This document shows positions 1 to 6,633 of a DNA stretch of 13,788 nucleotides, in pieces; within the stretch, counting starts at the first letter, position 1; every line of letters starts with the position of its first letter. Below the pieces are notes generated by a model. It was not told the origin of the DNA. It searched no databases and saw only the letters and a list, made by a program, of their open reading frames with translations. Both the position numbers and the translations under genes were made by a program. Source of the stretch: Moraxellaceae bacterium (lineage in GTDB: Bacteria; Pseudomonadota; Gammaproteobacteria; Pseudomonadales; Moraxellaceae); assembly GCA_003543245.1 (NCBI GenBank), contig DPJB01000037.1:143829-157616 (forward strand), written 5' to 3'.

Positions 1-428
1 TCGCACAACTGGTAAAACGCCTTGTTGTGCTCCATCTCTTTCAGGTGTGCCAGCTCATGCACCACAATCATTTTCAGGAAATCCGCCGGCAGCTCCCGGA
101 ACACGGACCCGATACGGATTTCCTTTTTGGCCACCAGCCGGCCACCGTGGTTACGTGACAGCGCGGTATGCAGACCCAGAGCATGTTTGACCACATCCAG
201 CTTGCTGTCGTACAGCACCTTGTCGATGGCCGGTGCATTTTTAAGATGAGCCTGCCGGAGGTCAGCAACATAGCGATACAGCGCCTTGTCCGTCCTGATC
301 TCGTGCTGTTCCGGATACTTTTTCAGCAGGTACTCGCCCAGCCGGTTCTCTGCCAGCAGGGTCTGCACCTGGGCCAGCAGGTCCGGAGGATAACCATTCA
401 GGTACTTGAGGTCGGTCACGTCACTCAT
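1..428 (-). CDS. ygjP: YgjP-family zinc metallopeptidase-like protein, C-terminus cut by window edge
   Basis: The reverse strand from the ATG at 428-426 reads 142 codons without a stop and runs off at position 1. The N-terminus (MSDVTDLKYLNGYP) and the block HELAHLKEMEHNKAFYQLC match my memory of E. coli YgjP, a protein of about 165 residues, so only some 25 residues should be missing. HExxH lies at residues 124-128 and a third likely zinc ligand, His134, follows. This is the short gluzincin-like arrangement of the YgjP/DUF45 family. The physiological substrate of YgjP is not well established, so I assign a fold and likely zinc chemistry, not a process. The start lies 30 bp after the stop of the merR-type gene on the same strand, so the two may share a transcript. 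No strong ribosome binding site is seen; GGTGAG sits only 3 nt before the ATG. Confidence 0.93.
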   Translation of the reverse strand, partial: MSDVTDLKYLNGYPPDLLAQVQTLLAENRLGEYLLKKYPEQHEIRTDKALYRYVADLRQAHLKNAPAIDKVLYDSKLDVVKHALGLHTALSRNHGGRLVAKKEIRIGSVFRELPADFLKMIVVHELAHLKEMEHNKAFYQLC

Positions 429-458
429 CACTCACCAGCAAAAACAGGATCATCCGGC

Positions 459-848
459 TCAGCCCTTGAAGGTTTCCACGATGGGGCAGCAGGCATGACC
501 CTTTTCATCAGCGCACTGGGCCACCAGCGATTTCAGGCGGAATGCCAGCGCCTGCATGTCGCGGATACGGGCCTCAATGTCCTCCAGACGGGACGCTGCC
601 ATGGTCCGGATACGGGCCCGATCAGCCACCGCATCCAGATGCAGCAGCTCACGGATTTCCTCAAGAGAAAAACCGGCCTCCTTTGCGCGCCGGATGAAAT
701 GCAACTGCTGCAGGTCCTGGTCGGCATAATGCCGATAACTGCCCTCGCGAACCGGCTCGGCCAACAACCCGATGCGATGGTAGTAACGGACGGTTTCCAC
801 ATTGACACCGGCATGGGCGGCCAGCTTGCCAATGGTCATGTCACTCAT
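459..848 (-). CDS. MerR-family heavy-metal-responsive transcriptional regulator
   Basis: This is a 129-residue protein with an N-terminal winged helix-turn-helix (IGKLAAHAGVNVETVRYYHR, residues 6-25, close to MerR/ZntR/CueR). A dimerisation helix covers roughly residues 80-110, followed by a C-terminal metal loop with Cys112, Cys120 and Cys121 (CADEKGHACCPIVETFKG). In the family, metal binding distorts the operator DNA and turns a poor, over-long promoter on. It is divergent from the P1B ATPase gene, with the operator between them. The start ATG at 848-846 is chosen because AGGAT lies 8 nt upstream and the family N-terminus begins there; the longer open frame upstream crosses the promoter. 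An oddity is that the residue equivalent to CueR Ser77 or ZntR/MerR Cys is Arg77 or a near neighbour, neither Ser nor Cys. Cys112-x8-Cys121 follows MerR/ZntR spacing, while Cys112-x7-Cys120 follows CueR spacing. The inducer ion is therefore uncertain; a soft metal is likely. Confidence 0.93.
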   Translation of the reverse strand: MSDMTIGKLAAHAGVNVETVRYYHRIGLLAEPVREGSYRHYADQDLQQLHFIRRAKEAGFSLEEIRELLHLDAVADRARIRTMAASRLEDIEARIRDMQALAFRLKSLVAQCADEKGHACCPIVETFKG

Positions 849-872
849 GGCATCTATCCTGATCAATGAGAC

Positions 873-904
873 TTGACTCTGTACGTGGGTACGGAGTCTA
901 GGCT
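873..904 (+). promoter_or_regulatory. MerR-type promoter/operator of the metal ATPase gene
   Basis: The -35 box TTGACT (873-878) and a -10-like TAGGCT (899-904) are separated by 20 bp, longer than the usual 17 bp. This is the hallmark of MerR-activated promoters; the zntA promoter has the same 20-bp spacing and the same TTGACTCTG opening, as I recall it. Inside is a dyad with arms GACTCTGTAC (875-884) and GTACGGAGTC (889-898) around GTGG, with 9 of 10 positions paired. The regulator encoded at 459-848 should bind here. The start site should fall about 7 nt after the -10, leaving a leader of roughly 27 nt. Confidence 0.85.
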
Positions 905-937
905 TGTTTACACGATGAATGAAGTACGGAGACCGGT

Positions 938-3349
938 ATGAGTCACGATCACACGCCTGCAGCAGGCAAAGCCACTGGCTCATGCTGCACACCGAAGGCA
1001 GAACAACCAGCACCGGAAAAGACCGGCAGTTGCTGTGGCGGCAAGAGCTCTCCGGTCGCTGATGACCTGCGTGACCCTGTCTGCGGCATGAAGGCCGGCA
1101 AGGACAGCCCGCACCACGCCACGCATGACGGTAAAGACTACTTTTTCTGCAGCGCACACTGTGTCGAAAAGTTCGCGGCAGACCCCGACCGTTACCTGAC
1201 GCCTCAGGCACCGGCAGAACCAGCGCCCGCCGGCACCATGTACACCTGCCCAATGCACCCGGAAATCGTGCAGGAAGGACCGGGGGATTGCCCGAAATGC
1301 GGCATGGCGCTGGAGCCCATGACCGTCACGCTGGAGAGCGACACCACAGAGCTTGATGCCATGACCCGCCGCTTCTGGATCAGCGTGATGCTCAGTCTGC
1401 CACTGTTGTTGCTGACCATGAGTGAAATGCTGCCAGGCTTTAACTGGCACCACCGCCTTGGCGATGCCTATGGCTGGATACAGTTTGCGCTGGCCACACC
1501 CGTTGTGGCGTGGGCAGCACAGCCCTTCTTCCGGCTGGCCTTGCAGTCCGTCGCCAATCGCCACCTAAACATGTTCAGCCTGATCGGACTGGGTGTGGCT
1601 GCCGCCTACGGCTTCAGCGTACTGGCCCTGCTCTTTCCCGCCGTGATCCCCGAAAACTTCATGCAGGACGGCATGCTGCCGTTCTATTTCGAAGCATCCG
1701 CTGTCATTGTCTCGCTGGTATTGCTTGGGCAAGTCCTGGAGTTACGCGCCCGCTCGCAAACCGGTGATGCCCTGCGCAGCCTGCTCAAACTGGCACCGGA
1801 AACAGCCAACCGCATGGGCGAGCATGGCGAAGAAACCATCCCGCTGTCGCATGTCCACCTTGGCAATCACCTGCGCGTAAAACCCGGCGAGAAAATCCCG
1901 GTGGATGGCAAGGTGATCGAGGGACACTCCACCGTCGACGAATCCATGCTCACCGGCGAGCCACTGCCGGTTGAGAAAACCATCAACAGCCCGGTGACCG
2001 GTGGCACGCTCAACCAGAATGGCGCGTTTGTAATGGTGGCCGAGCGCATTGGGCATGACACCCTGCTCGCCCGCATTGTGGATCTGGTGAACCAGGCCTC
2101 GCGCTCGCGTGCTCCCATCCAGCGCCTGGCCGACACCGTGTCGGCATGGTTTGTCCCGCTGGTGATTGCCGTCGCCACCCTGTCCTTTTTCGGATGGTGG
2201 TTTTTCGGTCCTGCACCAGCACTCAACCATGCACTGGTTGCCGCCATTTCCGTGCTGATCATTGCCTGCCCTTGCGCACTGGGCCTTGCCACACCGATGT
2301 CCATCACGACCGGGGTGGGCCGGGGTGCCCGTGAAGGCGTACTCATCAAGGATGCATCTGCCCTGGAGCAACTTGAAAAAATTGATACCCTGGTCATCGA
2401 CAAGACCGGCACCCTCACCGAAGGCAGGCCGTCCCTGCAATCGGTGTACGCCGTGCAGAATGACGAGGACACCGTCTTGCAACTGGCCGCCAGTCTGGAT
2501 GCACTCAGCTCCCACCCGATTGCCCGCACGCTGGTCGACAGCGCAAGGGACCGTGGCATAACCCTGCTGCCGGTGGAAAATTTTACCGACATTCCGGGTG
2601 CCGGCGTTGAGGGGACTATTGCCGGGGAACATGTCCGTCTGGGCAATGAACGCCTCTTCATCACTGCCGGTATTGCGCTTGGTGATGACAAAACTGGCGG
2701 AGTGGGAGAAGAAGCTGAACGCCGTCGCAACAATGGCGAAACCGTAATGATTGTCAGCCGGAATGACATACCGGTTGGCCTGATCGGGGTGGCAGACAAG
2801 ATCAAGGAATCCACACGCGAGGCCATACTGGCCCTCAAGGCCGAAAACATCCGGCTGGTCATGCTGACCGGCGACAACCGGGTGACAGCCGATGCGGTGG
2901 CAAAAGAACTCGGCATTGACGAAGTGCATGCCGATATACGACCAGATGAAAAACACCGCGAGATAAAACGGTTGCAGTCTGAAGGACGCATTGTTGCCAT
3001 GGCCGGTGACGGCATCAACGATGCACCGGCACTGGCACAGGCGCATATCGGCATTGCCATGGGCAACGGCACGGATATCGCCATGCAGAGTGCCGGGGTC
3101 GTGCTGGTGAAAGGTGATCTGCGCGGCATTGCCAGGGCAGTCCGGCTGAGTCGTGCCACCATGAAGAACATCCGGCAGAACCTGTTTTTTGCCTTTATCT
3201 ACAACTTTGTCGGGGTGCCTTTGGCCGCCGGCCTGCTCTATCCGGTATTCGGCCTGTTGCTCAGCCCGATGATTGCCAGCCTGGCCATGAGCATGAGTTC
3301 CGTATCGGTGATCGGCAACAGCTTGCGGCTACGCAATACCAGGCTTTGA
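938..3349 (+). CDS. copA: Cu+/Ag+-type P1B ATPase with Cys-rich, YHS and HMBD N-terminus
   Basis: The 803-residue inner-membrane pump exports soft metal ions from the cytoplasm using ATP. Two GSCC motifs lie at residues 14-17 and 30-33. A YHS-type domain follows at about 46-87 (DPVCGM; CSAHC at 71-75), then a heavy-metal-binding domain at about 102-128 (YTCPMHPEI, CPKCGM). The core shows the actuator TGE (339-341), membrane CPC (444-446), phosphorylated Asp488 in DKTGT, the HP motif (526-527) and GDGIND (690-695). TM7 carries Tyr755-Asn756 and TM8 Met784 with Ser787-Ser788, the P1B-1 (Cu+/Ag+) signature rather than the Zn/Cd/Pb one. No HMA domain with GMTCxxC is present. The start has GGAG 6 nt upstream. 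The gene is transcribed from the MerR-type promoter and ends before a bidirectional terminator. It could be named silP-like; copper or silver cannot be told apart from sequence. Confidence 0.93.
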   Translation: MSHDHTPAAGKATGSCCTPKAEQPAPEKTGSCCGGKSSPVADDLRDPVCGMKAGKDSPHHATHDGKDYFFCSAHCVEKFAADPDRYLTPQAPAEPAPAGTMYTCPMHPEIVQEGPGDCPKCGMALEPMTVTLESDTTELDAMTRRFWISVMLSLPLLLLTMSEMLPGFNWHHRLGDAYGWIQFALATPVVAWAAQPFFRLALQSVANRHLNMFSLIGLGVAAAYGFSVLALLFPAVIPENFMQDGMLPFYFEASAVIVSLVLLGQVLELRARSQTGDALRSLLKLAPETANRMGEHGEETIPLSHVHLGNHLRVKPGEKIPVDGKVIEGHSTVDESMLTGEPLPVEKTINSPVTGGTLNQNGAFVMVAERIGHDTLLARIVDLVNQASRSRAPIQRLADTVSAWFVPLVIAVATLSFFGWWFFGPAPALNHALVAAISVLIIACPCALGLATPMSITTGVGRGAREGVLIKDASALEQLEKIDTLVIDKTGTLTEGRPSLQSVYAVQNDEDTVLQLAASLDALSSHPIARTLVDSARDRGITLLPVENFTDIPGAGVEGTIAGEHVRLGNERLFITAGIALGDDKTGGVGEEAERRRNNGETVMIVSRNDIPVGLIGVADKIKESTREAILALKAENIRLVMLTGDNRVTADAVAKELGIDEVHADIRPDEKHREIKRLQSEGRIVAMAGDGINDAPALAQAHIGIAMGNGTDIAMQSAGVVLVKGDLRGIARAVRLSRATMKNIRQNLFFAFIYNFVGVPLAAGLLYPVFGLLLSPMIASLAMSMSSVSVIGNSLRLRNTRL

Positions 3350-3383
3350 TGAACCGGCTTTTACAGACCAGTCCATCCATAAC

Positions 3384-3412
3384 AAAAAGACCGGCAATTA
3401 CCGGTCTTTTTT
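3384..3412. terminator. bidirectional intrinsic terminator between convergent genes
   Basis: The inverted repeat has arms AAAAAGACCGG (3384-3394) and CCGGTCTTTTT (3401-3411) around loop CAATTA, with a further T at 3412. It gives a U-tract on the plus strand for the ATPase gene (stop at 3349). On the minus strand five A become a U-tract for the lipoprotein gene (stop at 3431). It sits 34 bp and 18 bp from the two stops, the usual place for a shared terminator. Confidence 0.88.
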
Positions 3413-3430
3413 ATTTTGCTCATCACGACA

Positions 3431-4780
3431 TCAGCTTGCTGGAGGTGCCAGTCCCAGCAGCGTATTCATCTTGCAGCCAACCACACTGGCAGGTTGCGTC
3501 TGTGCAACGCTGGCAACCGTTTCCTGCAATGTTGCGTCCCATGTCAGGGCAGCAGCCGTGCCCGTGACATTACCGCTCACCGAAACCGCATGCGTGCCGA
3601 TGGTGCCATTGGCCGTGAGCGTGAAATTACCGCCACTGCGCACCACACTGCCCGTCAGGGTCGTCTGCTCACCGCTTCTGATGTCCAGAATACGGCCCTG
3701 CACCCCCGCATCACGGGTCACCTCAACGTTGAACAGGTAGGACGCATCATTGATGTCGACAATGCGGGCAAAGCGCAGGGCGGCATCCGGCTTGGCACCG
3801 AAGCGTGAAACAAGCCTGTCCAGCGAGACTGCACCGGTCAACACAGCAGGAGGCTGAAGGGAAAGACTTATGCCGTCTGCTACCGGCACGCCGCTGGCGG
3901 GTGCAGAGACCGGAATACCGCTCAGGTCCACCATCACCGCATCAGCCAACACCGGGTGAAAACCGTATTTCAGGGTAGCACCCGGTGTTGTTGCAGCCAC
4001 AACATGCAGGTCGCTTCCGTTCTGCGCCAGGGTGCCATAGTCAAACACGCTGGCCGGATTGAACACATAACCTGGCGCACCGGACAGATAGGCTTGCTGC
4101 GCATTCACCTGGCCGTTGCCCTGCAATGTCAATGCAAAAATCGCCGATGGACTGGTACCACTCCCGCGCGAGGCCACGAAAGCGCCGCTGTATGCGCAGT
4201 TAAAGCTTTTCACCACATGATTGACCGCATCAGTGCCCGACACAAAGTCCAGCCCCATATCCCCTCTCACGATACGGATGTCGCCCAGCGCGATGTACAT
4301 GGCAGGATTGGTGGCGATATCGAAATTCGTAAAGTCCAGCGTCCGGAATGTCCAGCCCATGGCAAGGTCATCAAGCTGCGAGTCAACCGTGATGCCATTG
4401 TCCGGATTGCCATCCAGATCGAGTGTCAGCAGAAAGCGGGCCATACCGGCAATAATGCCGGCCCTGTCAGGGCTGTCCGCCGGCACCAGCGCAGCGATGG
4501 TCAGCAGGGCATTGGTGTTGGTGGGTGTGAACTCACCCATCTTCAGACGGCCAATAAAGAATGTAACCTTGTCACCTGGCCGATAGGAAAAGCGGCCCTG
4601 GCTGTCCGTTACACCGGACTTGCCACCGGTTTCGTAATACATGCCGGCAATGGCGCTATCGCGCAGGACACCGGTCGAGTATGGCGTGGCCTCCACCGGA
4701 GTCTCTTCCTCACCGCCCCCGCAGGCGCTCAGCATGGCAACGGCTGACGCCAGCAAACCTGTCCTTAACGTGATGCGCAT
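3431..4780 (-). CDS. predicted outer-membrane lipoprotein of unknown function
   Basis: The 449-residue protein has a lipoprotein signal peptide: MRITLRTGLLASAVAMLSAC with lipobox LSAC, so Cys20 is the lipidated residue. Gly21 at +2 argues for outer-membrane rather than inner-membrane retention. An acidic tether (GGGEEETPVE) follows. Residues about 38-135 read SGVTDSQGRFSYRPGDKVTFFIG and later LTLDLDGNPDNGITVD. I recognise this phrasing as recurrent at the N-terminus of secreted gammaproteobacterial lipoproteins, but I cannot name a function. The rest is Gly/Ser/Thr-rich and looks beta-rich, with only two further cysteines (Cys195, Cys436). The start at 4780 is chosen because GGAG lies 6 nt upstream (4787-4790) and the signal peptide begins there; an upstream in-frame ATG at 4861 would add 27 non-signal residues. 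No enzyme motif is seen. A surface or envelope role is inference only. Confidence 0.85.
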   Translation of the reverse strand: MRITLRTGLLASAVAMLSACGGGEEETPVEATPYSTGVLRDSAIAGMYYETGGKSGVTDSQGRFSYRPGDKVTFFIGRLKMGEFTPTNTNALLTIAALVPADSPDRAGIIAGMARFLLTLDLDGNPDNGITVDSQLDDLAMGWTFRTLDFTNFDIATNPAMYIALGDIRIVRGDMGLDFVSGTDAVNHVVKSFNCAYSGAFVASRGSGTSPSAIFALTLQGNGQVNAQQAYLSGAPGYVFNPASVFDYGTLAQNGSDLHVVAATTPGATLKYGFHPVLADAVMVDLSGIPVSAPASGVPVADGISLSLQPPAVLTGAVSLDRLVSRFGAKPDAALRFARIVDINDASYLFNVEVTRDAGVQGRILDIRSGEQTTLTGSVVRSGGNFTLTANGTIGTHAVSVSGNVTGTAAALTWDATLQETVASVAQTQPASVVGCKMNTLLGLAPPAS

Positions 4781-4822
4781 ACCCTGCTCCTGTGATGATG
4801 TCGGCGCTACAATTCCGCCGGA

Positions 4823-4850
4823 ATCATACCGGTGCCAGCCTGTGCCAGCC
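4823..4850 (-). promoter_or_regulatory. candidate promoter with tandem 10-bp repeats for the lipoprotein gene
   Basis: On the minus strand TATGAT (4828-4823) is a good -10 match, about 40 nt before the lipoprotein start codon. No good -35 box is seen 16-18 bp upstream. Instead that spot holds two identical direct repeats, GTGCCAGCC on the plus strand, at 4832-4840 and 4842-4850, exactly one helical turn apart. A weak -35 covered by helically phased repeats is typical of activator-dependent promoters, but no regulator is identified. Confidence 0.35.
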
Positions 4851-4968
4851 AGCTTGCACACTGCACCGGGCTGTATGAATCATGTAGACCACGTGATCGT
4901 GGCAACCTCTGCGCCATGAGCACCGGGGAAGGCCTGAATCGGCACCCGGATTGTCTGGCAATCCCACC

Positions 4969-4997
4969 ATTACATTGACCAATGTCAATGCTAGAGT
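4969..4997 (+). promoter_or_regulatory. candidate promoter with palindromic operator for the phospholipase gene
   Basis: ATTACA (4969-4974) and TAGAGT (4992-4997) each match four of six consensus -35/-10 bases and are 17 bp apart. The perfect palindrome CATTGAC-CAAT-GTCAATG (4973-4990) fills the spacer, where a bound repressor would block polymerase. The start codon follows at 5028, giving a short leader of about 25 nt. The cognate regulator is unknown; a TetR-like dimer is one possibility, by arm length only. Confidence 0.45.
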
Positions 4998-5027
4998 CCG
5001 GTCATCCATTCGCACACCGAGACCGTC

Positions 5028-6512
5028 ATGCTTCTCAAAAAGAAAATAAGCGAGCTGCAACGGGCCCTGGATCATGCGCAGTCCTATATGGAATGGGAGC
5101 AAGTGGGCACGGAGCTCGACGCACTGACCGGCCTTGATCTGTGGAAGATCGACAACACATCGCCTGACTACAACTACGAACTTATCCGCGACCAGTTGCT
5201 GACGCTGCGCGGCTACATGAAAGACAAACAGATTGAGCCGCTGATGCGCCAGCTGCGTGTGGGCCTGCATCACGACCTGGGCAACATGGGCAACTCACGC
5301 CTGTATGGCCGTGCGCATGTCGGTACCAAGCGTCTGATCGAAGACTATGTGGATCAGGTGTGCACCTGCCTGGAATACATCAGCAACAACACGTTTGACG
5401 GCATCAGCTTCAACGACAAGATCACCTTCTTTGAAGACACCGAGCGTAGTTTTGGCCAGCCCGCCCTCATGCTCTCCGGCGGTGCCACACTCGGCCTTTT
5501 CCATATTGGTGTGACCAAGGCACTGCACGAACAGGGGCTGCTGCCAAAAGTGATTTCCGGCTCCAGCGCCGGAGCCATCATGGCTGCCATGGTGGGTTCA
5601 CATACCGATGCCGAACTTGAGGCCATGTACGAAGGCGAAGGCTGGTACAGCGATGCCTGGCGCTACAACGGCTTTCTCAACGGTGTCACCGGCAAGGGCT
5701 TTGCCCAGCAGAAACAGCTGGAAACCTTCCTGCGCCGCAATATTGGCGAATACACGTTCGAAGAAGCATTTGCCCGTACCGGTCGCCATGTGAACGTTGC
5801 CGTATCACCGGTACACCAGCACCAGCGGGCACGGCTCATGAACGAGCTGACCTCCCCCTATCTGCTGCTGTGGAGCACGGTGCTGGCTTCCTGTGCCGTC
5901 CCCATCCTGTTCCCGCCCGTCACGCTGGTGTCCAAGGACAAGAGCGGCGCTTATTCACCCTACATGCCACTGGAGCAATGGGTAGATGGCTCGGTAAAGA
6001 GCGACCTCCCGCGCCAGCGCCTGATGCGCATGTACAACGTGAACTATTTTGTTGCCGTGCAGGTCAATCCGCACATCGTGCCCTTCATGGAAACGGACAA
6101 GAAACGTCAGGCAACGCACCTCATGTCGTGGCCGCAACGTGCCGTGCGCGAAGAGATCAAGTTTCACGCCTCCGGCACGCTGGACTTCCTGCGCTCGCAG
6201 GTCACCAACGAAACCGGGCGCCAGTTGCTGGACCATGTCTACAACATCGTCTCGCAGCGCTATTACGGCAACGTCACGATCACCCCGCGCTACACGCTTG
6301 ATCATTACCGCCACATGCTGCGCGACCCCAACAAGGACCGCTGGCACTGGTTCCGCCTGCAGGGCGAGCGTGCCACCTGGCCGATGATCTCGATGATCCG
6401 TACCCACTCACGCATCAGCCAGACACTGACCAGCAGCATTGAGCATCTGAAACACCAGCGCCAGCGTCGTCAGGACGATCGCGCACCCGGCCTCACGGTT
6501 GTGCGCAAATAA
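5028..6512 (+). CDS. DUF3336-patatin phospholipase/acyl hydrolase
   Basis: The 494-residue protein combines an N-terminal DUF3336-like helical segment (about 1-140) with a patatin lipase domain (about 146-335). The oxyanion-hole loop is GGATLG (151-156). The nucleophile elbow is GSSAG with Ser180, and the partner Asp320 lies in VDGSVKSDLP, so the Ser-Asp catalytic dyad is complete. This architecture is shared with bacterial DUF3336 proteins and, more distantly, with eukaryotic TGL3/4/5 and SDP1 triacylglycerol lipases. The likely reaction is hydrolysis of acyl esters of glycerolipids; the true substrate is not readable. There is no signal peptide, so action is expected in the cytoplasm or at the inner membrane, perhaps in turnover of stored neutral lipid or membrane lipid. 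The C-terminus (about 380-494) is basic and includes RQRRQ. The ribosome binding site is weak (GAG about 7 nt before the ATG). The gene is monocistronic: its own candidate promoter precedes it and a strong hairpin follows. Confidence 0.9.
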   Translation: MLLKKKISELQRALDHAQSYMEWEQVGTELDALTGLDLWKIDNTSPDYNYELIRDQLLTLRGYMKDKQIEPLMRQLRVGLHHDLGNMGNSRLYGRAHVGTKRLIEDYVDQVCTCLEYISNNTFDGISFNDKITFFEDTERSFGQPALMLSGGATLGLFHIGVTKALHEQGLLPKVISGSSAGAIMAAMVGSHTDAELEAMYEGEGWYSDAWRYNGFLNGVTGKGFAQQKQLETFLRRNIGEYTFEEAFARTGRHVNVAVSPVHQHQRARLMNELTSPYLLLWSTVLASCAVPILFPPVTLVSKDKSGAYSPYMPLEQWVDGSVKSDLPRQRLMRMYNVNYFVAVQVNPHIVPFMETDKKRQATHLMSWPQRAVREEIKFHASGTLDFLRSQVTNETGRQLLDHVYNIVSQRYYGNVTITPRYTLDHYRHMLRDPNKDRWHWFRLQGERATWPMISMIRTHSRISQTLTSSIEHLKHQRQRRQDDRAPGLTVVRK

Positions 6513-6536
6513 GGGCCCATCGCCCGTCTGGCACTT

Positions 6537-6575
6537 AAAACGGCCGGACAACCCGTGAAGGTTGTCCGGCCGTTT
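6537..6575 (+). terminator. perfect 16-bp stem hairpin, probable terminator
   Basis: AAACGGCCGGACAACC (6538-6553) pairs perfectly with GGTTGTCCGGCCGTTT (6560-6575) around loop CGTGAA, 25 nt after the phospholipase stop. The stem is very GC-rich. The 3' U-tract is only three bases before a C, so termination would rest mainly on stem strength. The A/T flanks make it nearly symmetrical, so it could also work from the other strand. Confidence 0.75.
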
Positions 6576-6633
6576 CGCATCCTGTCGCCCGCGGTTATAG
6601 TCTCGACCTGCAGCCAGTTGCGATGGAGACGCC

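Noticed and set aside
849..1253. N-terminal extension of the MerR-type protein to an upstream ATG at 1253
   Set aside because: It would cross the operator and the start of the divergent ATPase gene; the family N-terminus starts at 848 with an AGGAT site.
1742..3171. Two long minus-strand open frames (434 codons each) opposite the metal ATPase gene
   Set aside because: They lie in different frames antisense to a protein with every catalytic motif intact, have no recognisable motifs, and are expected from GC-rich codon use.
4781..4861. 27-residue N-terminal extension of the lipoprotein
   Set aside because: It would bury the signal peptide; GGAG is correctly placed before the ATG at 4780.
4889..4904. 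Short palindrome around CCACG-TGAT-CGTGG in the lipoprotein-phospholipase gap
   Set aside because: Five-bp arms are easily due to chance, and it is not placed relative to any promoter I can support.
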